Source: Rhynchonema sp. JSB1_4
Taxonomy: Eukaryota; Nematoda; Chromadorea; Monhysterida; Xyalidae
Reading direction: 5' to 3'
Length of the DNA: 64,000 bases
Assembly: GCA_030248065.1 (NCBI GenBank)
Contig: JASAMV010002479.1
Location: forward strand, 1 to 64,000
Positions 55,033 through 64,000 of this stretch are shown here, piece after piece. Each line of letters begins with the position of its first letter. Position 1 is the first letter of the stretch. The notes under the pieces were generated by a model that saw only the letters and a list, made by a program, of their open reading frames with translations, was not told the DNA's origin and made no database searches. The translations under genes were made by a program, and so were the position numbers.

Positions 55033-58000
55033 TCAGAAGCAGTTCCTGCCCGTGTTGCAACATTTGAACGTTTCGGACGGACTCCATGTGCCGTTGTCCA
55101 GGCACGTGGCCACTGCCTGTTGTGTGTATTGGGTGCCGGACGAATCGGTGAGTTGCTGCAGAATGAAACGATTCCAAGATTTCATGCAGCTCGAACAGCC
55201 AAGAGATGGAGCACACACTTACATAGCAGCTGGCCAAAGTGTGCATTGGCAAATGGCCCAGTTACTCGCTTTTCCAACGGTTGCACTCTGTTACTCGAAT
55301 TACTACCGAAGTGAACTGACTACAACCAGCTTTTCTTGAATAACGAAAACGTACACAGAGGGGTTGCTTGTCTTCGGGACCACCGTTCACAGCGAGAAAC
55401 GGTGGTGCACGAGGTCATCGTCAGTACACACATGTGACAACTAGCAAAGCGCCAACCTTGACAGCTGCTTGACAAGTCATGGTGATTGTCGTACCAGCAG
55501 ACACCACCGTGTTGTCGGCGACGTCTGGATCGATTTTGATGTCAGACGGACTGAGATTGAGATAAAATGGCGAGTCACCAACGGCGCACGCTGCAAATAA
55601 TAAACCACAGGAATTATATATCCGTAGGAAAGTTGACAAACACCTGACCATTTTCCCGAAAGATAATTGTTGGTTTACGACAACATACGCTGCAGCAAAT
55701 GGTTTTGACCAGATTTCATGTGCCAACAAAACAACAATGCGACATTCCAACTCACGACATCCCACATTAGCGGCAATCTTCGCGTCACCATTGTTGTTCC
55801 AAACTCCATTGTTGCACGTGAACGTTGTCGGCGCAGTCCAAACATCCGTGTCGTCTTTGTCGTTGATTTTGCGCAACAACGGGTCCGTACTGCCTGAAAC
55901 ATCAGGCTCTTTGCTGACGTTCGCTTTGGGATCGGCTTGGCAGTAAAACGGGTTGTGTCATAGCATGTGATTGCGCTGTTGCTGTGCTTTCGACGAATGA
56001 AAACGTTGCTCCGAGTTGGCATGGGAACAACTTTCGCGACGCGATGATGGCGCAGAACTAGCTGACTAAGCGGTGTGTGGCATGCATTTTTCAACTCGAG
56101 CTATGGTCTTTCCTTATTATATTGGTCAAAACCCCCACTCAGCGAGCTCCCAGCTAAGCTCGAAATTGTGCGATTCCCCTTGAAAATGCAGAGAAAGAGA
56201 AATCAGACGTCACACAGCCCACGTAAGAAGCCTGCGCACGAAACAGTGTTTCAGGCTTCTGGTGACGTTGACGGCGTGCTATAACTTTGTTCTACACGTA
56301 GCAAATTTCTAAATTCGATGCCGTACAGTAAAAGACGCCCCATGGTTAATGTCAGGTTCTAAACCCGAAAGTCAAATTCTGAAACATTCAAACAGCCAAC
56401 ACACACGCAGCTTGCCAGCCAGCCAGGCAGCTGCGCGCAATGTTTCAGAACCGCGCATGGTTAGCGTTCGGGTTTAGAACTTGACATTAACTATGGGGCC
56501 GTAGTTTACTTTGCGGCAGCGATTTTGAAATTTACCACAGCTGGGGTGTTCGCGCGTCTCAAAAGCTGGACCCAACGACGACAATGTCAATTGTCACAGT
56601 GCAACTAACCAGCACAGTTGGTGGTTACAGTCGTCCCCTTGCAATATCGTCCACCGACTGTCGTCGTCGAATAGGTCTCCACTGTTTCGCCGCCCATTTC
56701 CACACACGCTGCAAGGAACTTTGCATGGAATTTGACAAAAATACGCGTCAAGAGAGTAATGAGCGAAGAATAAAATACAACAACAGAAAATTTGGCCGAC
56801 ATTTCCAACAGGTCTGATCGGTGGCCGTCCACGTGCCATCAGCTTGGCAGGTTGACGTCTGGTCGCTGTCGAAACACGCCGTGCCAATCGTCAGTCTGGA
56901 ACAATGAAATTGAGGGAAAACAGAATTTTCGCATCTTTTCTAATAGTCGGACTCTTGCAATGACGTGTCTAGTGCATTTTAGCACACCTGTTATCCAGAA
57001 GGACATAAGGCAGGGCGATTAAAGAGCGTAAAAGACCACATCAATTATCGTACCTGAGGAACAACGTCGTCCCGTAGTCGCTCGGACATCCCACAGTGGC
57101 TATGTTGCCCACCTTAACGTAGGTCGCGTCGATTTGTTTGTCGTGCGACTCGTCCGTCGGCTTTTCGTCCGCGTCCGCCGTCGGATTCTTGAACGTGTCC
57201 GTCAACGTTGACTTTTTGCAGACTGAAAATGCAGCATTTTGTACTCAAATGTGTTTTTTCAAGGACTTATCGCTGAAAGCGAAATTTTCAGCGAAAAACA
57301 AATCTGATTATAACTCTTTGTGCTTGATGTAGTATTTTCATCATGCCAGCCTGATACGCTAAAGCGAGTGTTTGCAAAAATAGCAACATCAAACACTCGC
57401 ATCTGATCAGGCCATTGCTTTCTACCTGTATTCACATCACACCACGCACCCTTTTCACAGCTGACGTTCTGTGTCCAATCCCAAAGCGCATCGCCCGTTC
57501 CAGTCGTCTCAGCGCAAGTCAATGTCTTGGCCGTCGTCGAGTACGCGTCATCCTCGTTGCGTAACAGCTGTTTTTCGCCTGGATTTCAAATGTATTTTAA
57601 TGAACGATGTCTTCAAACGGGCAGCACATTGTTTCAGTCAATGATCTTGTCTTGTCTCAATAAGAGAGCTCAAAACAAGATAAGCTCGTTGGGTGACTTC
57701 GTCAAGCTGACATCTGCATTGTGGCCATGGCCTAATCCAATCTGAATTGTGCAACGTAATTTTTTGCTGCCGCCCGTTTCGACCTGGTCCACAATCGCTT
57801 TATCAGTGTGCGTGCACCTATGTATACTCTGGCAATTCTTTTGGGAGAAACTTTTCAATCGCGTTGCCTGATCGTAAAGCGCATTATGCGTGCACTGGCT
57901 ACGGAAGTCACGTGACTGCTATAGCCAGTGCACGCATCATGCGCTTTACGGATCAGGCAACGCGTTTGAAAAGTTTCTCCCAAAACAATTGTCAGAGTAT

Positions 58001-61000
58001 ACGCTTTGGTTTCTAAATCTAATCCGTTCAGATCAGAAGCGTGTCTCAACAGTCTGACCCTACCGATGTCGGTGCATGTCAGGCCAACGGTCGTCTTTGG
58101 CAGGTATCGATTAGCAGCAGGACTGGCGGCGGGAGCGTAGGCCGTGCCGATGGTGTGTGCAATGATGTTGGCATCACCCGCTTCCTCGGTGATCGGACCG
58201 ACCACGGGGCATGCTGCAGTCGATATAAAGACACGCTGTTAACTATAAGCAGGTGGACCGAACTGGTAAGGTAAACAGTAAGTGTTTCACAGTTGCTTCT
58301 TTATTCGGGCGAATGTATTCTCGACAAGTTCGCAATGCTGGTTGTCGAAGGTTGAAAATTCAATGCAATAGAACAGCAAACGTGTTTTGCTCGCCCGACC
58401 AATGTCAGAGGCTTCAGCCGCTGCCGATCTAGTGACCAAAAACGATGAATGCCACTCAGAATTTACACACAATTCCGCATTTGCGCAACGCTGCCCTCAT
58501 CCTGCCACTGCATGGGTGGGGAAAAATACTTCTGACGCACTGCTAACACACGACTGACTTTTGTAGCAGGTATAGCTCTGAGCGGTCTGCCAAAGTCCTG
58601 TGCCCTGACAAGTTTCCGTCTTCGGCACCCAGTAGTAGTTGCTGTTGGTGTCGTCCTGAATGATGCAACACATTCAAACGAAATTTTTCATACGCCCCAA
58701 CGACAGGTTTATTGGTCTTCCACATCGAGCCGCTATTCATTCGTTATATGTACATGTGAGGTACGAAGATGCATAAGATACAGTCGTATAGATCTGACTA
58801 TCAGGAAAGGCACGTACATATAGTATTGTCAGGGTTGGGCAAAAAACGTTTTTTTCCAAAAAATCGTTTTTTTTTAAAAAAACGTTTTTTTTAAAAAAAC
58901 GTTTTTTTAAAAACGCCCAGATGACCAAAATATGCCACCAAAAAAATGGAAAACGCTCATGTTGGGAAGAAAACGTGGTTAAATGAAGTCATTCTATGTG
59001 TTCTGAGGCAAAATAAACAGGTTTCAACCCTTTTCTAGCGAGTTGCTAAGATCCCATATCAGACCCGCATCGTGGGACAACTTTGGCCGGGGTCATCACT
59101 GAAAGTCAAACTCCGTATATCGACGTATCTCGACAAAGTAAAAATTGGTCGAAAATTTTTTGAAAAAAATGGGACAAAAAATTGATTTTCCTTGAAAATC
59201 AGCGTACTTTCCCTGAAAAATCAGGGAAAATCAAGGAAATTCAGGGTTTAAAAAAACGAAAAACGACCCAGGCGTTTTTTTTAAAAAAACGTCGTTTTTT
59301 AAGAAAAAACGCCGTCGTTTTTTTTGCCCAACCCTGTGTATTGTACCTCCTACACTGCTGCCGAAGAACTCTGTTTGGGCTTACCTTCAGTGCCTGAACG
59401 TAAGTCGTATCTTCAATGCCAGCGCAGGACACTGTTACGGTCGTGCCGGGTATGTACTTGGTGCCTATACATTGGTGATGAAACATTATGCTCAACAACA
59501 TACACGGAACGAAAAACACTTCTTCCACATACGTAGAACCCACAAAATAATCATCATCATGATTAAAAGATATGGGAAATCTTAAAACTAATAAGAAAAC
59601 TTTGGTGATAACCAGACACAGGTGGCGTGTATGCGGTCTTGATGATGTGTGTGCCAGCAACAATTGGGCAAGCTGTAATCAGCAGTGTTTGAGGAAGATC
59701 TTGTAACGTTCTGAACATCTGAACATGTAGGAGACCAACTCTTGACGCAAACGTGCTCGTCGACGGACCAAGTGCTGTCTGCCTGACAGGTGCTCGTTTG
59801 GTCGGCTGTGTAGCAGGGCGTCCACGTGTTGGTAGCACCGGTGCACAACCTGTGTGATGTTTCACATCCACAAACTGGCTTCCATGACAGATTGGCTGAC
59901 AGACTTCTATCAGCGATAGTGTGCATCCGCACGAGTCTTACCAAGTACCTGACACAAAGCTTTGTGCTTAAGCTGACAAAAAGATGCTAGTAAGGTCCTC
60001 TCGTCACGTGAACCTGTAGTCCGTATATCCACTGGGACATGTCATCGTTTCGACATTTCCCACTGCGACGTAGTTCTTCGAATTTGCATTCAACAGCACG
60101 GTGCCGGTGGTGAGACTGTTGCCTACCGCTTCGGCCACATTGCGGAACGTTGTCGTCAAGTCCTCCACCACACAGACTGCAAAGATGGTGTCAAACGAGC
60201 ACAGCAAGTATGTATCACAACGTTCCCAGCCCAGTCCCAATCTCTTAACAATGGTAGCTATGTAGTACTCCATTTCGTATCTCTGTATACAGTATGTACC
60301 TTTCTGACAGCTGACATTCTGCGTCCAATCCCATGAAGCGTCGCCGGTGCCGGCCGTTTCAGGGCAGGTCATTGTCTTGGTCGTGCTCAAATAAGCATCG
60401 TCTTCGTTACGCAGCAGTTGTTTGGTGGCCAGGTCAGTGCACGACAAGGTCACTGTCGTCTTTGGCAGGTATCGATCGCCGGTCGGACTTGCCGTCGGAT
60501 TGTAAGCCGTGGCAATGACGTGCGTCACAATGTTTGCATCACCGGCCTCCTCCGTGATCGGACCCACTTTGGGGCAGGCTGAAACGGGAAACGAATGTGC
60601 ATAATAATTGATATTCTTATATTATGTATTTGAAACAAAAATTGTGGAACGACACGAACATTTGTAGCAAGTGTACGCCTGTGCGGTCTGCCACAGTCCT
60701 GTGGCCAGACAGGTTTCGGTCTTTGCCACCCAACCGTAGGCATCGTTGGTGTCATCCTGGAATATGATAACGCATGAGCTGGCGACATGGATTTTTTAAC
60801 CGCATTTAGTAGGTTATTTTTTGAAAAGCTGGTAAATTTTCAAATTTAGTAGCCTAAAAGCTACTAAATTTTGTATTTTGGCCAAAAAAGCTAGTAAATT
60901 GGCATTTCAGCGGCAAAAAAAGCTACTAAATTTTTGATTTTACTAGCTTCTTGCTACTAACCCATTTTGAAAAAATAAACCCTGGCTGGCGACCCTTACA

Positions 61001-63965
61001 AAACTGCAGCTGAAAACTGACATGCAACGCGTCAACATAGGTTCCGGCCTCAATTCCCGCACACGACACGGTCACCGTTGTGCCGACGATGTAGCGCGTG
61101 TTCTGGACGACCGGTGAGTAGGCCGTTTTGATTGTGTGCGTTCCGCCAACGACCGGACAGGCTGAAAGTTATACGGTCGTTTTATCATCTGAGTGAGCTA
61201 TTTGTTAAGTGAAAACGCCGACTCTTGATGCAAACGTGGTCATCGACACTCCATGTGCTGTCAGCCTGACACGTGCTTGTCTGGTCAGCGTTGTAGCACG
61301 GCAGCCACGTGTTGTCGGCACCCGTGCACAGTCTGCACATGTAGCTCAGTGTTTATAAGACCCGGTTAATGCATACAACGATTTTTGGATGATGTTCGTT
61401 AGGAACTAGAATGCTGGCCATGCAATGCAAAACAACACCTGTTGACAGTGTAGGCGCTTGGACATGTCACCGTGACGACATTGGTCGGCACGACGTAGTT
61501 CTTTGAGTTGGCCGTCAACACCACGGTTCCGGTGGTGAGGGTGCCCGACGGTAGTTCAGCTTGCGTTCGGAAGGTAGCCTTTAGGTCTTCGATGATGCAG
61601 ACTGGAATGATAGAAGAACAGATTTATTCCTGTTGATTACACTTTTTTTACTCAAGCGGCGAGAAGGCATATGCATATGAACGGATGTCTTTCCCTGTAC
61701 CTTTCTGACAGCTGACATTCTGCGTCCAATCCCATGAAGCGTCGCCGGTGCCGGCCGTTTCAGGGCAGGTCATTGTCTTGGTCGTGCTCAAATAAGCATC
61801 GTCTTCGTTACGCAGCAGTTGTTTGGTGGCCAGGTCAGTGCACGACAAGGTCACTGTCGTCTTTGGCAGGTATCGATCGCCGGTCGGACTTGCCGTCGGA
61901 TTGTAAGCCGTGGCAATGACGTGCGCCACAATGTTTGCATCACCGGCCTCCTCCGTGATCGGACCCACTTTGGGGCAGGCTGAAATAAAAACAGAAGTTG
62001 TCAAAAAGGACAACCTTGTGGCTAAACAATAATTCACAACAAACATTTGTAGCAAGTGTATGCCTGGGCCGTCTGCCACAATCCTGTTGCCAGACAGGTT
62101 TCGGTCTTTGCCACCCACCCGTAGGCGTTGTTGGTGTCATCCTGGAGAACAAACCTACCAGGATTGATGTTGGTCAGGAAAAACGAGTAGAGCAATTAAT
62201 AAAAAAGGAAAACAAGAAAAGCCTGACATGCAACGCGTCAACATAGGTTCCGGCCTCAATTCCCGCACACGACACGGTCACCGATGTGCCGACGATGTAG
62301 CGCGTGTTCTGGACGACAGGTGAGTAGGCCGTTTTGATTGTGTGCGTTCCGCCAACGACCGGACAGGCTGAAAGTTAAATAATGTTTTTCATCCGCCTTT
62401 CAAGTGATTAATGGACAGAAAACCGACTCTTGATGCAAACGTGGTCATCGACACTCCATGTGCTGTCAGCCTGACACGTGCTTGGCTGATCGGTGTTGGC
62501 GCACGGCAGCCACGTGTTGTCGGCACCCGTGCACAGTCTGAAGGAAAAGTCAGGAGAATTTTTGTAGACTGGAAGTCTGCTAGCCAGCGCAACGTGTAGC
62601 GTGTGGCGTGCAAAGCAGCGTGTGTCTGCACGGTTGCATGAGTATAAGTGCAACTTTGAGCCGCAGCCAGACAGCGTTCCCATCGCTCAGTTGGTAGAGC
62701 AACTGGCTGTCCAGGCCTGGTGGCTGGGAGGTCGGAGGTTCGAGTCCTTCCGGGAGCATACATACGTTTGGTGTGGCGGTTCAGTGTTCACATTTTACTT
62801 ACAGTATAGGTCAGACCGATGAGCGTCTGGAGCACAATGTTAGCATGCACAAAAGCAAACACATTGCTCAATGCTGGTTTCCAGAGGAATCGTACACTAT
62901 TCTCCTTGGGGACAACGGAACGGACCTGTTGACGGTGTATGCGCTTGGACATTTCACGGTCACCACGTTGGTTGGAATGACATAGTTCTTTGAATTGGCT
63001 GTGTAAATGATTGATCCGGTGGTTAACGTGTGCGTTGGAAGTTCGGCTTGGGTTCGGAATGTGCTTGTCAAGTCCTCAATGATGCACACTGAAACATCGC
63101 AGGTATTTATAAAAAAACTAATTGCATCAGCGATCAGGTGAACACAATTGCAGTAAGGTCAGATGCACCAATGCAGATGAATATACATACATACACGCCT
63201 TGTTCAATAAGAATTACCCACGTACCTGGCTGACAATCGACGTTCTGTCCCCAGTCCCACTGACTGGTGCTCTGGCAGGTCATCAGCTTGGCTACGTGGC
63301 TGTACTGAGCAGTCGTTTCGTCATTCTTCAGTAATGATTTGGTGCCAATGTTGGCACACGACTTGGTCACCGTCGTGCCTGTGAAGCGGGTATTATTGTG
63401 TCAAATTAAAAGAAGTTGGAAAGCCAAGCATTTTCATGGACAGAAGTCTCCCTCATGATGAGCACCTTCAATGTAGCGCGTCGCAATTGCAGCAGGTGAA
63501 TAGTCAATGGTGGTTGTGTGCGCTGTGAGACTGCCGCCAATGTTTCCGACCGCGGGACAGGCTGAAAATAAGGTTGAATAAGGAACCTTTGAGACGCTCT
63601 TTCGACCAACTAAATATCATCAATATTCTTACTCGTCACACACGCGTGCGCAGTGATGGTCCACGTGGAGTCCGCTTGACACACGCTCGGTTGGTCAACG
63701 TTGTAGCACGGAATCCAGGTGCCCGTGCACAAACTGCAAAAGGAACGTGAAAATTATTACAAGAAGCAAATTGCACCGTCCAAATTAACCAAAAAGCCAA
63801 ACCGATTGGTTGTGTATCCACTTGGGCACGTGACAGTGGCAGTACCGGTTGACTTGATGTACTTTGTTGTGCCGGCGGTGTGTATCAAGGATGGCGCGAC
63901 CGAACTGGCTGTGGGCAACTCGGCTTTGGTGCGGAATGTGTCAGTCAAGGTCTTCAGGGTGCACA
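55033..63965 (-). CDS. Secreted multi-module sushi/CCP-like protein, 5' end outside window
   Basis: Function unknown; probably an extracellular adhesion or immune-type protein. On the minus strand 27 exons join in phase: 63803-63965, 63633-63733, 63466-63561, 63226-63378, 62926-63088, 62428-62537, 62228-62367, 62045-62141, 61701-61979, 61439-61601, 61223-61332, 61022-61161, 60660-60756, 60300-60578, 60014-60176, 59740-59849, 59613-59672, 59385-59464, 58559-58655, 58064-58213, 57450-57578, 57054-57222, 56810-56895, 56610-56708, 55756-55935, 55457-55590 and 55033-55155. They encode at least 14 Cys-paired modules of three kinds: A (CIIEDL...CPSAYTVNR + LCTG..WLPC..CQADSTW), B (CPVVGGTHTIKTAYSP...CAGIEAGTYV + DDTN..TCLATGLW) and C (CPKVGPITEEAGDAN...CTDL...TCPETAGTG), arranged mostly A-B-C. 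The C-terminus is SETFKCCNTGRNCF with no membrane segment. Spacing of Cys and the final Trp fits sushi domains loosely; a related lineage-specific fold is possible. The signal peptide lies beyond 64000. Confidence 0.8.
56327..56510. mobile_element. Palindromic element in CCP-gene intron
   Basis: CAGTAAAAGACGCCCCATGG and TTAATGTCAGGTTCTAAACC are mirrored by GGTTTAGAACTTGACATTAA and CTATGGGGCCGTAGTTTACT. Near the loop CTGAAACATTCAAACAGCC faces GCGCAATGTTTCAG. It lies between CCP exons 55756-55935 and 56610-56708. Confidence 0.75.
57822..58002. mobile_element. Palindromic element in the intron that splits a C-type CCP module
   Basis: GTATACTCTGGCAATTCTTT and TGGGAGAAACTTTTCAATCG are mirrored by CGTTTGAAAAGTTTCTCCCA and AAACAATTGTCAGAGTATAC. 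The core GCACTGGCTACGGAAGTCAC then GTGACTGCTATAGCCAGTGC is almost perfect. The host intron (57579-58063) interrupts a module that is encoded by one uninterrupted exon in two other copies. Confidence 0.85.
58830..59336. mobile_element. 500-bp inverted-repeat element with CAGGGTTGGGC ends
   Basis: The ends CAGGGTTGGGCAAAAAACGT and GTTTTTTTTGCCCAACCCTG are inverted, followed inward by runs of AAAAAACG / CGTTTTTT. The core has CCTTGAAAATCAGCG and CCCTGAAAAATCAGGG. It is homologous to 7275-7535 and in part to 29585-29850, and lies between CCP exons 58559-58655 and 59385-59464. Confidence 0.75.
60778..60993. mobile_element. ~198-bp MITE with 9-bp flanking direct repeat (hAT-like)
   Basis: GCTGGCGAC at 60778-60786 recurs at 60985-60993 on either side of an A/T-rich insert containing repeated TTTAGTAG / CTACTAAA motifs. 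Near the ends GGTTATTTTTTGAAAA faces TTTTGAAAAAATAAACC. The corresponding intron of the sister copy (62142-62227) lacks it. The 8-9-bp target duplication suggests the hAT group. Confidence 0.7.
62676..62758 (+). tRNA. tRNA-like sequence, identity uncertain, antisense in CCP intron
   Basis: GTTCCCA at the start pairs with CGGGAGC at the end except for one A-C mismatch. The D arm (GCTCAGTTGGTAGAGC) matches the A box, and the T arm GGAGG-TTCGAGT-CCTTC is complete with a perfect B box GGTTCGAGTCC. The anticodon region is irregular: CTGGC can pair with GCTGG only if a short intron is assumed. It is therefore either an intron-containing tRNA or a tRNA pseudogene/SINE head. It lies in the intron between CCP exons 62926-63088 and 62428-62537, on the opposite strand. 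TTTT first appears about 35 bp downstream. Confidence 0.5.
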
Positions 63966-64000
63966 CTGTAAAACGTGATAGGACGATGTTTAGAAAAACA

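Larger units (their letters stand above)
60300..63088. repeat. Recent tandem duplication of a three-module CCP unit
   Basis: The A-B-C exon set at 61701-63088 is repeated at 60300-61601. The C-type exons 61701-61979 and 60300-60578 are both 279 bp and differ at only a few bases (for example GTGCGCCAC against GTGCGTCAC). The B-type exons 62228-62367 and 61022-61161 are equally close. Introns between them have diverged much more or differ by insertions. A more diverged copy lies at 57450-60176. Confidence 0.85.

Noticed and set aside
55421..55457. Read-through stop for the CCP gene at 55421-55423
   Set aside because: Splicing at 55457 to exon 55033-55155 is in phase and completes a Cys-paired module with a GTW segment, whereas read-through leaves it unpaired.
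56536..56565. A 30-bp in-phase mini-exon (AFETREHPSC) in the CCP gene
   Set aside because: Its inclusion would add an extra Cys to a module that is complete when exon 56610-56708 is joined directly to 55756-55935.

Overview
The window is a piece of nuclear genome from an animal, most likely an invertebrate. The genes are split into many short exons by GT-AG introns, mostly 50-500 bp. The products are metazoan-specific: a muscarinic acetylcholine receptor, a Na+-coupled glutamate transporter, a novel protein kinase C and a Smaug/SAMD4 RNA-binding protein. There are no bacterial operon signals. Phylum cannot be fixed from the sequence alone. Exon borders below were set by hand from acceptor/donor sites and checked by reading-frame phase across every junction, so most models are internally consistent but untested by transcripts.

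Layout, left to right. At 32-343 (-) lies one exon of a Gln/Asn-rich gene that leaves the window. At 1000-4439 (+) is a Smaug/SAMD4 orthologue whose N-terminus is not resolved. About 18.5 kb (4440-22921) is gene-poor and full of foldback (inverted-repeat) elements. A compact run of five genes follows on the + strand: a 12-exon muscarinic receptor (22922-27885), a 12-exon SLC1-type glutamate transporter (30386-34778), a 7-exon SRD5A3-like polyprenol reductase (35693-37652), a 20-exon novel PKC of the epsilon/eta class (42204-50198) and a secreted or membrane-tethered kelch-repeat protein (52067-54318). Converging on the last of these is a minus-strand gene (55033 to beyond 64000) that encodes a secreted chain of at least 14 sushi/CCP-like modules, built by tandem duplication of a three-module unit.

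Functional themes are neural signalling and membrane biology. The muscarinic receptor, glutamate transporter and nPKC belong to synaptic signalling; SRD5A3 serves dolichol synthesis and N-glycosylation; the kelch and CCP proteins are extracellular. Nothing suggests co-regulation beyond shared orientation.

The striking non-coding content is (1) at least fifteen palindromic foldback/MITE-like elements of about 90 bp to 1.1 kb, several shared between distant sites and several inside introns, and (2) a dispersed 11-mer, GTGAAACATCA, present at least 14 times exactly on both strands with unrelated flanks, in exons, introns and intergenic DNA, against an expectation of about 0.03 by chance. The second is the best candidate for an undescribed signal in the window.
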